A DNA stretch of 64,000 nucleotides from Prochlorococcus sp. scB243_495K23 (GCA_000635495.1 JFLW01000002.1:1-64000); one strand, 5' to 3'; shown: positions 31,610 to 41,785, counted from the first letter of the stretch. The notes: a model not told the origin generated them from the letters alone. Numbers and translations: made by a program.

Positions 31610-33553
31610 ATGGGTGATTTAGCGTATTGGCCTGCAGCCAAACCTCTTTCTAAAAAAAATACATTTGCCAAAAATAGAGATTTTATTAAAAACCTTGATC
31701 ATATAGATCAAATTTGGGAAAAATTAAAATTTAAATGTGGTGATACTTTAGCTGTTTGCGATTTAAGAGGGAAATACAAAGAAAAATTTTCTTATTCTGA
31801 GCTGGCTGATTTGATAACAAAAGTCTCTTTTTCTTTCGAAAATTATGGTTTAAAAAAGGGGGATGTAGTTACTGTAATATCTGAAAATTCTCCAAGATGG
31901 CTAGCAGTAGATCAAGGCTTAATGCGTTTAGGAGCTATAAATGCAGTGAGAGGTATTAATTCTCCTTCAGTAGAATTAGACTATATTATTGGGCACTCTA
32001 ATTCAGTAGGACTAATAGTTCAATCTAAGGAAATTTGGCTAAGGTTAAACAACAAAGAAGAATTAAAAAAAAGACTGAAATTTATAATCAATTTAGAAGA
32101 TGAACAATTTGAAAGTTTAATAAGTTGGAGTACATTCATAAGTTCAGTAGAAAAAGAAAATTCACAAAATAATAATCTTGAAAAATTTAATCCAGAAATT
32201 GATGACGTCGCTACTATTCTTTACACCTCTGGGACGACCGGAAAACCTAAAGGTGTGCCTTTGACTCATGCAAATTTTTTACATCAAATAATCAATTTAG
32301 CCTATATCGCTGATCCAGAACCAGGAACCTCTGTATTAAGCGTTTTGCCTATCTGGCATTCTTATGAGAGAAGTGCTGAATACTTCTTTTTTTCATGCGG
32401 TTGTTCTCAATACTATACAATTCCAAAATTTCTTAAAGATGATATTACACAAATAAAACCTGTTGTCATGGCTACTGTACCGAGACTATGGGAAGCAATA
32501 CATGATGGTTTTTTTCAGGCTTTGAAAAAAATGCCTTTCAAAAAGCAAAAACTTATTAAGTTTTTGATAAGTAATAGTTCGGTTTTCAAAAGAAGTCTAA
32601 GAAAGATAAGAAATATAGATATAAATCAAATAACTTTTAAATCAAAAATCCCTTTAATGGGTTCTGTTATTAGCCGATATCCTTTACATAAATTGTCCAC
32701 TATTTTTTTATGGCCGAATATTCTGAAACAACTATGTGGAGAAAAACTGAAATTTCCCATTAATGGTGGAGGTGCATTACCAGAACATGTAGATCTTTTT
32801 TTTGAATCTTTAGGTGTAGATGTTTTGGTGGGATATGGACTCACAGAAACTAGTCCAGTATTAACTTGTAGAAGAAGAGAATTAAATGTTAGAGGATCAT
32901 CTGGGCAGCCTCTTTCATTTACTGAAATCAAAATAGTTAATGATGATAAAAAAAAGATTCTGAAGTTCAGAGAAGTCGGGAAAATTCTTGTTAGGGGGCC
33001 GCAAGTAATGAAAGGTTATCTTAATAATGCAATAGCTACAAATGATGTTTTATCCAAGGATGGTTGGTTTGATACAGGTGATTTAGGTTTTCTAATACCA
33101 AATGGTTCTCTCTTTATAACAGGAAGAGCTAAGGATACAATAGTGCTATCAAGTGGTGAAAATATAGAACCGAATCCGCTAGAGACTGAAATTCTTAGTT
33201 CTGAATTTATTAATCAGATTCAATTAGTAGGACAAGATAAGAAATGTTTAACAGCCCTTGTAGTTCCTAATGTCGAATTGGTTAAAAGCAAGTTTTTGGA
33301 AGAAGACCTTTCAAAATTAAACCTGAATAAGAAAATTGGTACATTTTTCAAATCACAAATTAATAATTTGCTTAAAAGTCGATTAGGAGCAAGATCAGAA
33401 GAACAAATATTAGATTGTTATTTTGTTGATGCCTTTACTCTAGAAAATGGGTTATTAACACAAACTCTTAAACAAAAAAGAAAAGAAATAGAAAAAAAGT
33501 ATTCATTACAAATAGAAAATATGTATGAAAACAAATTTAGTAAGAAAATTTGA
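31610..33553 (+). CDS. Long-chain acyl-CoA / acyl-ACP synthetase
   Basis: This 647-aa AMP-forming enzyme carries the P-loop-like ILYTSGTTGKPKGVPLTHAN, GYGLTETSPVL, and WFDTGDLGFLIPNGSLFITG followed by RAKDTIVLSSGENI. It activates free fatty acids. In cyanobacteria the single enzyme (Aas type) recycles them to acyl-ACP. Unlike E. coli Aas it has no acyltransferase domain. It lies 27 bases after lipB in the same direction, so fatty acid and lipoate genes are adjacent. Confidence 0.9.
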   Translation: MGDLAYWPAAKPLSKKNTFAKNRDFIKNLDHIDQIWEKLKFKCGDTLAVCDLRGKYKEKFSYSELADLITKVSFSFENYGLKKGDVVTVISENSPRWLAVDQGLMRLGAINAVRGINSPSVELDYIIGHSNSVGLIVQSKEIWLRLNNKEELKKRLKFIINLEDEQFESLISWSTFISSVEKENSQNNNLEKFNPEIDDVATILYTSGTTGKPKGVPLTHANFLHQIINLAYIADPEPGTSVLSVLPIWHSYERSAEYFFFSCGCSQYYTIPKFLKDDITQIKPVVMATVPRLWEAIHDGFFQALKKMPFKKQKLIKFLISNSSVFKRSLRKIRNIDINQITFKSKIPLMGSVISRYPLHKLSTIFLWPNILKQLCGEKLKFPINGGGALPEHVDLFFESLGVDVLVGYGLTETSPVLTCRRRELNVRGSSGQPLSFTEIKIVNDDKKKILKFREVGKILVRGPQVMKGYLNNAIATNDVLSKDGWFDTGDLGFLIPNGSLFITGRAKDTIVLSSGENIEPNPLETEILSSEFINQIQLVGQDKKCLTALVVPNVELVKSKFLEEDLSKLNLNKKIGTFFKSQINNLLKSRLGARSEEQILDCYFVDAFTLENGLLTQTLKQKRKEIEKKYSLQIENMYENKFSKKI

Positions 33554-33591
33554 TTTGTTCTATCTATATTGAAAAGGTAATTTAATTTTTT

Positions 33592-34035
33592 ATGGAAACA
33601 AAAAACTCAATATCTATAAAGCGCTCAATAGCTATTAAAGCTGTAGTTACACCAACTTGGAAGGAAGATGCTGAAAAAGAATTAAGTAAAGCAATTTCAA
33701 ACATTGATCAGCAATTATCGCAACTGGAGCAAGAGGGGCAGCAAATAGTAAATAATGTTAGATCCCAATCGGTTAATCCTCTAGATCCAAGGGTTCAAGA
33801 ACAGGTTAGTCAGGTGCAACAACAAGTCGCAGCAAAACGAAATGAAATTGAAGAACAAAAAAGAAATCTTCTTCAACAACAGAGTCAAGTTCGCGAATTA
33901 AAAATGGACGAAATTGTTGATCAAGGGCAAGTGGATAGTTTCTGTGATGTCACTGTGGGAGACAATCTTATTGAAAAAATGCAAGTATCGATTACGGTTA
34001 AGGATGGAGTTATTCAATCTATAGATAATAATTAA
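33592..34035 (+). CDS. YlqD family protein
   Basis: This 147-aa protein opens with SIKRSIAIKAVVTPTWKEDA, a strand pair found in YlqD-type proteins. A long Gln-rich coiled coil follows (about 30-108: EKELSKAISNIDQQLSQLEQ and on). It ends with the small domain DEIVDQGQVDSFCDVTVGDN, LIEKMQVSITVKDGVI. No biochemical role is established. It is probably in one transcript with the synthetase gene 38 bases upstream. Confidence 0.75.
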   Translation: METKNSISIKRSIAIKAVVTPTWKEDAEKELSKAISNIDQQLSQLEQEGQQIVNNVRSQSVNPLDPRVQEQVSQVQQQVAAKRNEIEEQKRNLLQQQSQVRELKMDEIVDQGQVDSFCDVTVGDNLIEKMQVSITVKDGVIQSIDNN

Positions 34036-34158
34036 AGAGAAGATTTAGTATTTTTGATAAATATAAGTAAATCTTAATTTCGAAAAGTTTAAAATTCTAA
34101 TCGATCTAAATTATTACTTTCTTAAGTTTTAAGAGTTCCCACTGTGAACATGATTTCG

Positions 34159-34193
34159 TATAATTAAAACAAGAGTTTAAAGGGTTCTTAACC
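34159..34193 (+). promoter_or_regulatory. Candidate -10 box and hairpin before pdhC
   Basis: A perfect TATAAT is at 34159-34164, followed by ggtt-ctt-aacc (34183-34193) in the probable leader. An upstream inverted repeat, gttc-ccact-gtgaac, lies near 34134. No TTGACA-like -35 is seen. The 218-base gap to the YlqD gene supports a promoter here. Confidence 0.4.
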
Positions 34194-34253
34194 ATAAAAA
34201 CTTTAGGAAGTTTGGTAGAAATCCCTTGAAACTTATGCAATAACAATTTTCTT

Positions 34254-35621
34254 ATGTCTCACGAAATATTCATGCCTGCCTTGAGTTCTACTATGACGGA
34301 GGGCAAGATTGTGGAATGGTTGAAAAATCCAGGAGATAAAGTTGAAAGAGGTGAATCTGTCTTGGTTGTTGAATCTGACAAGGCAGATATGGATGTTGAA
34401 TCTTTTCAAGATGGATATCTTGCGGCTGTTTTAATGCCTGCTGGCAGCACTGCACCAGTAGGAGAGACTATCGGTCTTATTGTAGAAAATGAGGACGAAA
34501 TAGCTTCTGTTCAAGAACAAAATAAAGGAAATCAACCCGAAGTTTCTAGTTCGGATCAACTTGAATTGGTAAGCAATAAAACTGAAGAAAAACCTGTGGT
34601 TCAAAGAGAAATTGTTGAAAAACAAGAAAAAGAAGTCGTATTAATGAGTGAAAAGGCTGCCTCATCTTTTAATAGTGATCAAATAAATGCTGCTACGAGT
34701 AATGTTTCTTCGAGGGTGATTGCATCTCCAAGAGCTAAAAAACTTGCCTCTCAAATGGGTGTTGATTTAGCAAAGGTTCATGGATCCGGACCTCACGGAA
34801 GGATTCAAGCCGATGATATTTTAAAAGCTAATGGCCAACCAGTCTCTACACCATGGATAGGTGAAGGTAGTTCTCCTGCAAGTATACCGGGTGCAAATTT
34901 GGGAGTTGAAAGTAAACCAGAAACTTCAGGAAATAGTTTTGGTAATCCCGGAGAGACAGTTCAATTTAATACTCTTCAAAAAGCGGTAAATAAAAATATG
35001 GAATCTAGTTTAGATGTGCCATGTTTTAGGGTGGGTTATTCCATTAACACAGATAAATTAGATAATTTCTACAAAAAAGTAAAACAGAACGGAGTTACTA
35101 TGACTGCTTTACTAGTAAAGGCAGTTGCAAAGACACTAAAGAAACATCCTCAAGTTAACTCAAGTTTTTCAGAGAATGGAATTTCTTATCCAGAAAATAT
35201 AAATATTGCTGTTGCTGTTGCGATGGAAGATGGTGGACTAATAACTCCAGTTTTAAAAGAACCATGCAATACTGATTTATTTGAATTGTCTAGGGAATGG
35301 AAAGATCTTGTAAAAAGATCAAGATCCAAACAATTAGAACCTGATGAATACTCAACGGGAACCTTCACTTTATCTAACCTTGGGATGTTTGGAGTTGATA
35401 GATTTGACGCAATTCTTCCTCCAGGTACCGGTGCTATTTTAGCCATAGCATCATCGAAACCAACAGTTGTTGCTAATAGTGATGGTTCAATATCGGTTAA
35501 AAAAATAATGCAAGTAAATCTTACAGCTGATCATAGAGTGATCTATGGAGCTGATGGAGCTTCATTCTTAAAAGACTTGGCTTCCCTAATTGAAGATGAT
35601 CCAGAGACTCTTGTCTCCTAA
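34254..35621 (+). CDS. pdhC: Pyruvate dehydrogenase E2, dihydrolipoamide acetyltransferase
   Basis: This 455-aa E2 has a single lipoyl domain (about 1-78) with the lipoyl Lys at residue 43 in ESDKADMD. A Glu/Gln-rich linker follows. The peripheral subunit-binding domain is near 160-195 (SPRAKKLASQMGVDLAKVHG, SGPHGRIQADDIL). The catalytic domain is at about 225-455, with DHRVIYGADGASFLKDL holding the active His. It transfers acetyl groups from E1 to CoA. queA follows after six bases. Confidence 0.95.
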   Translation: MSHEIFMPALSSTMTEGKIVEWLKNPGDKVERGESVLVVESDKADMDVESFQDGYLAAVLMPAGSTAPVGETIGLIVENEDEIASVQEQNKGNQPEVSSSDQLELVSNKTEEKPVVQREIVEKQEKEVVLMSEKAASSFNSDQINAATSNVSSRVIASPRAKKLASQMGVDLAKVHGSGPHGRIQADDILKANGQPVSTPWIGEGSSPASIPGANLGVESKPETSGNSFGNPGETVQFNTLQKAVNKNMESSLDVPCFRVGYSINTDKLDNFYKKVKQNGVTMTALLVKAVAKTLKKHPQVNSSFSENGISYPENINIAVAVAMEDGGLITPVLKEPCNTDLFELSREWKDLVKRSRSKQLEPDEYSTGTFTLSNLGMFGVDRFDAILPPGTGAILAIASSKPTVVANSDGSISVKKIMQVNLTADHRVIYGADGASFLKDLASLIEDDPETLVS

Positions 35622-35627
35622 ATTTAA

Positions 35628-36752
35628 TTGATTTCTCAAATTAATAATGATGAGAGAGATTATAAGCTTGAAGCTTATGATTATTTACTTGATCCTTCAT
35701 TAATTGCTAGTAAACCTTCTGCAATTAGGCATGAATCAAGATTGATGATAGTTAGAAATAGTTTTTTAGAAGAAGACTGTTTAACTAATAAATTTACCAA
35801 GAATCTTTTAGATGAATTCAGAGAAGGGGATCTTGTAATTGTAAATAATACTAAAGTTATGAAAGCTAGGTTAAAGGTTGAATTAGAAAATAAGACATTA
35901 GTCGAATTATTAGTTTTAGAAAGATCCTATGAAAGTGTTTGGTTATGTTTGGCAAAGCCAGCAAAAAAGTTAAAAATAAATAGAAAATTAAAATTAAAAT
36001 CTCCATTAGCACAAGATATTAATTTGATTTTTGATGGAGTTGATGAAGAAACTGGAGGGAGATTTATTAAATTTCCTGAAAATATAACTTGTCTCAATTC
36101 AATGAATGAACTTCTTGATAAATACGGGGAAATCCCTCTTCCTCCTTATATAAAAAATTCCGAAGAAGAATCTTTTCATGAGAAAAGTTATCAAACTGAG
36201 TATGCAACAAATCCGGGGGCAGTTGCTGCCCCAACAGCTGGTTTACACTTAAGCAAAAGTCTTATTACCAATCTAAAAAAAAAAGGCGTAATAATCTTAC
36301 CGATAACTTTGCACGTGGGTTATGGAACATTCAAACCAATTGATCAAGAAGATTTAAGTAACTTAAAACTTCACAAAGAATGGGTAAGTGTTAATAAGGA
36401 AGTAGTGGAGGAAATAAAAAGAATAAAGAAAACAGATAGAAAAATAATTGCTATTGGTACAACTAGCGTAAGAGCTCTTGAAAGTTGTTATTCTCACGAA
36501 ATTAATGACTTTATTCCCATAGCTAAATACGTAGATTTAGTAATTAAGCCAGGTTATAAATTTAAGGTAGTTGATGGATTATTAACTAATTTTCATCTCC
36601 CTAAAAGTTCATTATTACTTTTAGTAAGTGCAATGATTGGTAGAGAAAGATTATTAGATCTGTATAAAAAAGCCATAAAAGAAAAATTTAGATTCTTCTC
36701 TTATGGCGATGCGATGTATATTTCACCAGATTCACTACTGGAGAAGAAATAG
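35628..36752 (+). CDS. queA: tRNA ribosyltransferase-isomerase QueA
   Basis: This 374-aa enzyme makes epoxyqueuosine in tRNA from SAM and preQ1-modified tRNA. Marks are DYLLDPSLIASKPSAIRHES near the start, VIVNNTKVMKARLKVE, PTAGLHLSKSL, LHVGYGTFKPI and TNFHLPKSSLLLLVSAMIGR. The TTG at 35628 gives a slightly extended start. Family similarity begins at about residue 12. It is convergent with cysK, three bases apart. Confidence 0.95.
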   Translation: MISQINNDERDYKLEAYDYLLDPSLIASKPSAIRHESRLMIVRNSFLEEDCLTNKFTKNLLDEFREGDLVIVNNTKVMKARLKVELENKTLVELLVLERSYESVWLCLAKPAKKLKINRKLKLKSPLAQDINLIFDGVDEETGGRFIKFPENITCLNSMNELLDKYGEIPLPPYIKNSEEESFHEKSYQTEYATNPGAVAAPTAGLHLSKSLITNLKKKGVIILPITLHVGYGTFKPIDQEDLSNLKLHKEWVSVNKEVVEEIKRIKKTDRKIIAIGTTSVRALESCYSHEINDFIPIAKYVDLVIKPGYKFKVVDGLLTNFHLPKSSLLLLVSAMIGRERLLDLYKKAIKEKFRFFSYGDAMYISPDSLLEKK

Positions 36753-36754
36753 AT

Positions 36755-37741
36755 TTAGGCTTTGACTGGTTCTTGAATGATTCCGCTTGGAACTTCAGTA
36801 AACATAATTGATGATAAATACCTCTCTGCTAAATCAGGTAGAACAACTACAATTGTCTTTCCAGCATATTCATCTTGTTCAGCTAATCTAACAGCAGCAG
36901 CAGCGGCAGCCCCACAAGATATTCCTACTAATAAACCTTCCTCTTTAGCTAACCTAAGAGCCATCTCAATTGATTCGTCATTTGTTACTTGTTCAACCTT
37001 ATCAACAATTGATAAGTCAAGGTTCTTAGGAATAAATCCTGCTCCAATTCCTTGGATTTTATGTGGTCCGGATTTAACCTCTTCTCCATTCATTGTCTGT
37101 GTAATAACAGGACTGTGTGATGGTTCTACAGCTACAGAAGTAATATTCTTGCCCTTCTCTTGCTTAATGTATCTTGAAACTCCTGTAATTGTGCCGCCAG
37201 TTCCAACCCCTGCAACTAGGACATCAATTTCACCATCGCAATCATCCCAGATTTCTGGTCCAGTAGTTTTGAAATGAATTTCAGGGTTTGCTGGATTATC
37301 AAATTGACCTGGCATGAAATATTGAGAAGGATTACTTTCTGCAATTTCTTTAGCCTTAGCTATTGCTCCAGGCATACCTTTAGATGCCTCTGTTAAAACA
37401 ATTTCAGCACCCAACACTGCCATAACCCTTCTTCTTTCAATTGACATGGATTCTGGCATTGTAAGGATAAGTTTATAACCTCTTGCTGAAGCAGTAAAAG
37501 CTAGAGCAATTCCTGTATTTCCAGAAGTTGGCTCAACAATAGTTTTGTCTTTTGTAAGTTTCCCACTTTTCTCGGCATCCCAGATCATGTTTGCGCCGAT
37601 CCTACATTTGACACTATAAGCAGGGTTTCTACCTTCAATTTTTGCAAGTACTGTAGCTTTCGCGTTTTTAGTAACTGATTTTAATTTTACTAATGGAGTG
37701 TTTCCAATAGCAAAACTGTTGTCCTCATAAATTTTTGCCAT
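36755..37741 (-). CDS. cysK: Cysteine synthase A
   Basis: This 328-aa PLP enzyme makes Cys from O-acetylserine and sulfide. The PLP Lys lies in [11 protein letters not shown] at about 45. [14 protein letters not shown] binds substrate, and [16 protein letters not shown] is the phosphate-binding loop. Length and all motifs are normal. The minus-strand neighbours upstream are two trans-sulfuration-type genes, so this is a sulfur amino acid cluster. Confidence 0.95.
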   Translation of the reverse strand: MAKIYEDNSFAIGNTPLVKLKSVTKNAKATVLAKIEGRNPAYSVKCRIGANMIWDAEKSGKLTKDKTIVEPTSGNTGIALAFTASARGYKLILTMPESMSIERRRVMAVLGAEIVLTEASKGMPGAIAKAKEIAESNPSQYFMPGQFDNPANPEIHFKTTGPEIWDDCDGEIDVLVAGVGTGGTITGVSRYIKQEKGKNITSVAVEPSHSPVITQTMNGEEVKSGPHKIQGIGAGFIPKNLDLSIVDKVEQVTNDESIEMALRLAKEEGLLVGISCGAAAAAAVRLAEQDEYAGKTIVVVLPDLAERYLSSIMFTEVPSGIIQEPVKA

Positions 37742-37825
37742 TTATATATTGAGAAAATATATATTAATACTAACTATTTTTCAGAAAAAGAGTATATAAG
37801 TTTCTATACGGTAAATACTAGGAAT

Positions 37826-39295
37826 TTAGAAATTATTCAGTGCTTCAGAAAAGGTTTTCCATAATTGATCTTGGTCTTCTAATCCAACTGATACTCTAAT
37901 AAGGTGCGAGGGTATACCAAAACTTTCAGCCCAATCCAACTCGTCATAATGAGCTAGTAAAACATAAGGACAAACTAGAGTAAATTTTGTACCTAAACTA
38001 GGTCCTTTAGATACTTTTAGAGAATCATAAAATTTTTTCGCTTTGTTCAATCCTCCATTTAATTCAAACGATAATAAGCAGCCGTATCCCCCATTAGAAG
38101 TAAGTAAAGAATTAAAATTTGGACAATTTTCAGGATGGAAAATATTTTTAATCTCGCTATGAGTCTCTAATCTTTTTTTTAATTCTAAACATGCTTTATT
38201 TTGTTCAAAAACTCTTTGATTTACATCTCTACTAACTTTCTCTAGATAAACTATATCTCCATCGGAAAGTATTGGAATATTAATTTCGTTTAATGCATTT
38301 CTAAACTGATCAATCCATTTGCTTTTTGGATTTAGTATTAATGATCCGGCAAGAATATCACCACTTCCTGAAAAAATTTTTGTAAGTGAAGTAAAAACTA
38401 TATCTGCATATTCTATGGAATTTATATTTAAATTCGAACCAATTGTATCGTCAACAATTAACGGAATATTTAGCTTTTTTGCAATTTTTGAAATTTTTTT
38501 AATGTTTACACATTTGAGCATTGGATTACTTGGAAGTTCAATAATTAATGCTGATGGATTTATTCTTTTGATTTCTAATTCAATATCCGCGCAATTTTCT
38601 TCTGTAATTAACTGTGCTCCGTGAAAGATTTTCATGGGTAATTTAAGTACATCTACATATGGGAAACCAACTTGGAGTGTTGGTTTAGCTGGAAATAATT
38701 TATATATGATTTCTAATGATGTATGCAATGCAGACATTCCAGATGAAGTTAAGTGAATATCATTAGAGTCAATTTTTGTAGATTTAGAAATTCTATTTTT
38801 TATTCTTTGAGAACATTCATTTACGTAAGATTTTGGAGGGCAATCTTCAAGGCCTAGTTCTATAGCGGCAGCTCTTGAAGATAGACCAAGACCAGTATGT
38901 TGCCAAAAATATTTTGCATAAATACTTCCTTCTTTTTCAGTTATTAAGAAAGCTAAATTATTTCTTTTTTCTATTAACGAGAATTGTTCAGAAGTATTTC
39001 TATCAATGTATTTTTTAGCTTTAAAAGCTATGCTTTCATTCGGATATGGCCAAATACTTTTATTGTTGTAGTAATTTTGCTTTTTTACTTTTTCGCATAA
39101 TCTTTTCACTATGGGGTTTAGCCCGAATCGTGGGTAAATGGACTTCAATAAATTCATGCATTCTTGATCTTTTTCTTCGTAATTTATTACATCATTCCAA
39201 GTTGGTAATGCTACAGAAACGGCATGAATACTATCAGGAATTGCATATCCCAATTCTAAATTTTTCCATATAGGTTTTTTAAGTAAATCTCTCAA
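37826..39295 (-). CDS. Cystathionine gamma-synthase-like PLP enzyme, long form
   Basis: Residues about 150-489 of this 489-aa protein are a Cys/Met-metabolism PLP fold. The PLP Lys is in DIVFTSLTKIFSGSGDILAG, LTSSGMSALHTSLEIIYKLF binds the phosphate, and IRVSVGLEDQDQLWKTFSEA closes the fold. The first 150 residues (MRDLLKKPIWKNLELGYAIP) form an extension absent from ordinary MetB (about 380-400 aa), similar in layout to fungal-type cystathionine gamma-synthases. It is a diverged relative of the gene 3 bases upstream. Substrate is not certain. Confidence 0.8.
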   Translation of the reverse strand: MRDLLKKPIWKNLELGYAIPDSIHAVSVALPTWNDVINYEEKDQECMNLLKSIYPRFGLNPIVKRLCEKVKKQNYYNNKSIWPYPNESIAFKAKKYIDRNTSEQFSLIEKRNNLAFLITEKEGSIYAKYFWQHTGLGLSSRAAAIELGLEDCPPKSYVNECSQRIKNRISKSTKIDSNDIHLTSSGMSALHTSLEIIYKLFPAKPTLQVGFPYVDVLKLPMKIFHGAQLITEENCADIELEIKRINPSALIIELPSNPMLKCVNIKKISKIAKKLNIPLIVDDTIGSNLNINSIEYADIVFTSLTKIFSGSGDILAGSLILNPKSKWIDQFRNALNEINIPILSDGDIVYLEKVSRDVNQRVFEQNKACLELKKRLETHSEIKNIFHPENCPNFNSLLTSNGGYGCLLSFELNGGLNKAKKFYDSLKVSKGPSLGTKFTLVCPYVLLAHYDELDWAESFGIPSHLIRVSVGLEDQDQLWKTFSEALNNF

Positions 39296-39298
39296 TTT

Positions 39299-40462
39299 TC
39301 AGAATTTATTTAAAGCAAATAAAATGTCCGAGATTAAATCGTTTGTATCTTCACATCCAATTGATAATCTGACAAGAGCATCATCTATCCCTAGTAGAAT
39401 TTTTGTTTTGTCATCAACAGAAGCATGAGTCATCGTTGAAGGGTGACAAATTAAACTTTCAACTCCTCCAAGGCTTTCTGCTAGAGAGAAATATTTGAGA
39501 GATTTGCAAAATTTAAAAGTATCCTCTTTATTTAAATTTAATTTTAGGGTGATCATTGAACCTCCAGATTTCATTTGCGATTTTGCTAAATTAAATTGGG
39601 GATGTTGTTGATTAAAAGGGTAAATTACTTTACTAATAATTTTATGATTACCAAATTCTTCAGAAATAAATTCTGCACTTTTAGTTTGTTGTTCGATTCT
39701 CAAAGGAAGAGTTTTTACTCCTCTCGTAATGAGCCAACTATCAAAAGGAGATGGTTGAAGCCCGAGAGCTTTTTGAGAGAAAAGCATCTTACTATTCCAT
39801 TCCTCATTATTTGTAAGTACTGCTCCGCCAAGTGCGTCACTATGCCCATTAATGAATTTTGTGGTGCTTACAACCGATAGTGTTGCACCAAGGTCCAATG
39901 GTTTTTGAATAAGCGCTGTAGAAAATGTGTTGTCTACAACTACTGGTATTTCGAGTTTATTCGCTTCATCACAAATCGCCTTAATATCGAGTACCTTCAA
40001 AAGTGGATTAGTTGGACTTTCTAGCCATATCAAGGTTGGCTCGAAGTTTGAAATCTTTTTGACATTATTTTCGTTTGTAAAATCTGTGTATAAAACTTCT
40101 AGTCCAAATTTCTTGAAAACTTTTTCAAACATCCTCACTGTACAACCATAGAGATTTGATTCGCAGAGTATCTTGTTACCTGATTTTAGTGTTGATGAAA
40201 TTGCAGTTACCGCGCTAATTCCAGATCCAAAAACTGTACAGTATTTAGAATCTTCTATTGATTTAAGGACGCTTTCTAGAATTCTAAAGTTTGGATTGCC
40301 TGATCTGGTGTAGTCGAAATTATCTTTATTTCCATGTTTAAAAGTGGATGTAGAAAAAATAGGAGGCATAACGCATCCAGTTTCTTCCGCAAATGTTTCC
40401 CCATGGTGAATAGATAGGGTCTTAAAACCTGGCTTTTTGATATTATTTTCCTTATTTCCCAT
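39299..40462 (-). CDS. metB: Cystathionine gamma-synthase / beta-lyase family enzyme
   Basis: This 387-aa PLP enzyme has family marks FGSGISAVTAISSTLKSGNK, WLESPTNPLLKVLDIKAICD, VVDNTFSTALIQKPLDLGAT, and SVVSTTKFINGHSDALGGAV with the PLP Lys. The end (LVRLSIGCEDTNDLISDILF) is typical. It acts in trans-sulfuration for Met or Cys. Choice between synthase and lyase is not possible from sequence alone. It is followed by the long paralogue three bases on. Confidence 0.85.
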   Translation of the reverse strand: MGNKENNIKKPGFKTLSIHHGETFAEETGCVMPPIFSTSTFKHGNKDNFDYTRSGNPNFRILESVLKSIEDSKYCTVFGSGISAVTAISSTLKSGNKILCESNLYGCTVRMFEKVFKKFGLEVLYTDFTNENNVKKISNFEPTLIWLESPTNPLLKVLDIKAICDEANKLEIPVVVDNTFSTALIQKPLDLGATLSVVSTTKFINGHSDALGGAVLTNNEEWNSKMLFSQKALGLQPSPFDSWLITRGVKTLPLRIEQQTKSAEFISEEFGNHKIISKVIYPFNQQHPQFNLAKSQMKSGGSMITLKLNLNKEDTFKFCKSLKYFSLAESLGGVESLICHPSTMTHASVDDKTKILLGIDDALVRLSIGCEDTNDLISDILFALNKF

Positions 40463-40486
40463 TATTTTTAAAAATAAGAATTAAAT

Positions 40487-40517
40487 TAAATCTCTCAGTT
40501 TTTTAATGAGAGATTTA
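40487..40517 (-). terminator. Terminator-like hairpin downstream of rpsD
   Basis: taaatctctc (40487-40496) and gagagattta (40508-40517) form a perfect 10-base stem with an 11-base loop, between the rpsD stop and the metB start. On the minus strand it follows rpsD. The trailing run is AT-rich rather than pure T. Confidence 0.5.
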
Positions 40518-40538
40518 ATAATCCGAATAAAAGTAGTA

Positions 40539-41147
40539 CTAAACTTTTCTTGAATAATATTCAACAACTAGTAGTTCGTTTATTTCAAGAGCCACCCACT
40601 CTCTATCGCATTTTCCATTTATTTTTCCTGTTAATTTAGGTTTGTCTAAATCAAGATGAGGTGGAACATTTGCTAAGCCAGGGAATTCTATATTACCTTC
40701 AACAAGTTTTTTGCTTGCTTTGTTTTCTTTAATTCCGATTACATCTCCTGATTTGCATTGATAACCAGCAATATCAAGAACCTTTCCATTAACGGTTACA
40801 TGGCCATGATTTACTAATTGTCTTGAGCCTGGAATGGTACCTCCAAAACCTAATCTAAAACAAACATTATCAAGTCTGTTTTCCAAAAGTCTTAGTAGGT
40901 TAGTTCCTGTAGATCCTTCTTGAGCTCTAGCTTTTTTTACATAACGAACTAGTTGTTTTTCAGAAACTCCATAATTAAACCTAAGTTTCTGCTTTTCTTC
41001 TAGACGAATTGCATATTCTGATCGCTTGCGACGGGCTTGGCCGTGCTGACCTGGAGGATTAGACTTCTTTGAAGCTTTCCTGGTGAGACCTGGTAGTTCT
41101 CCCAAGCGACGCGTAACCCTTAATCTGGGGCCGCGGTATCTTGACAT
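40539..41147 (-). CDS. rpsD: 30S ribosomal protein S4
   Basis: This 202-aa primary 16S rRNA-binding protein of the small subunit has the N-terminal [20 protein letters not shown], typical of the cyanobacterial and chloroplast form, and an S4 RNA-binding domain at about 90-155 ([35 protein letters not shown]). Codons and G+C are richer at the 5' end, as in highly expressed genes. It is divergent from yidD across 94 bases. Confidence 0.97.
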   Translation of the reverse strand: MSRYRGPRLRVTRRLGELPGLTRKASKKSNPPGQHGQARRKRSEYAIRLEEKQKLRFNYGVSEKQLVRYVKKARAQEGSTGTNLLRLLENRLDNVCFRLGFGGTIPGSRQLVNHGHVTVNGKVLDIAGYQCKSGDVIGIKENKASKKLVEGNIEFPGLANVPPHLDLDKPKLTGKINGKCDREWVALEINELLVVEYYSRKV

Positions 41148-41241
41148 AATTTAAATTAAATAGAAATTTGCAATAAATTGGATAATTGATTAAATTCAAT
41201 TAAACTAATTACTACTCGGATTATTATTTTACATCATTAAA

Positions 41242-41478
41242 GTGTTCAAAACTATTAATAAAGCATTAACTTCTATACTTCTTTTTATGATTTCGTTTTA
41301 TCAAAAGTGGTTTTCTCCTTTTTTTGGACCAAGATGCAGATTTATTCCAAGTTGCAGCTCTTATGGATATGAGGCAATTACTAGACATGGTCCTTGGAAG
41401 GGAGGGTGGTTAACTTTAAAAAGATTAAGCAGATGTCATCCTTTAACTCCCTGTGGATGTGACCCTGTGCCTGACTAA
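41242..41478 (+). CDS. yidD: Membrane protein insertion efficiency factor YidD
   Basis: This 78-aa protein has a GTG start. YidD aids insertion of inner-membrane proteins through YidC/Sec. The hallmark is [20 protein letters not shown], then [19 protein letters not shown], with the conserved Cys and His. The amphipathic N-terminus ([20 protein letters not shown]) lies on the membrane. Length is normal. Confidence 0.93.
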   Translation: MFKTINKALTSILLFMISFYQKWFSPFFGPRCRFIPSCSSYGYEAITRHGPWKGGWLTLKRLSRCHPLTPCGCDPVPD

Positions 41479-41482
41479 ATGA

Positions 41483-41785
41483 ATGAAAATATTTATTTTT
41501 GTTAGGCAGGGATGTTGCCTTTGTGATTCATTAAAAAACAAACTGGCAAAAATAAATCTTAATGAGTTATTCCCCAATCTAGAAGAGCTTAAAGAAATTG
41601 ATATTGATAGGGTCGATTTATATAAAGATAAATATAAAAAATATGATTATGAAGTACCTGTTATTGCTATTGAAAGAATTAGGTCTGAGGAGATCATAGA
41701 ATTGCCTCGCATTTCTCCAAGATTAAAAGATGATCAATTAAAGAATTGGTTTCAAAAAAATATTAGTACCATTCTGGAGAAATAA
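41483..41785 (+). CDS. Glutaredoxin-like protein (DUF836)
   Basis: This 100-aa thioredoxin-fold protein starts KIFIFVRQGCCLCDSLKNKL, with a CCLC redox-like motif. YDYEVPVIAIERIRSEEIIE carries the cis-Pro. It fits the glutaredoxin-like DUF836 group. The redox partner is unknown. An ATG four bases upstream is in another frame. It lies between yidD and murE, all in one direction with gaps under 10 bases. Confidence 0.8.
   Translation: MKIFIFVRQGCCLCDSLKNKLAKINLNELFPNLEELKEIDIDRVDLYKDKYKKYDYEVPVIAIERIRSEEIIELPRISPRLKDDQLKNWFQKNISTILEK

Noticed and set aside
36777-37277. A 166-codon open frame on the plus strand opposite cysK
   Set aside because: It is a shadow of cysK. The cysK frame has all family motifs, and the opposite translation is Ser/Pro/Ala-rich with no domain.
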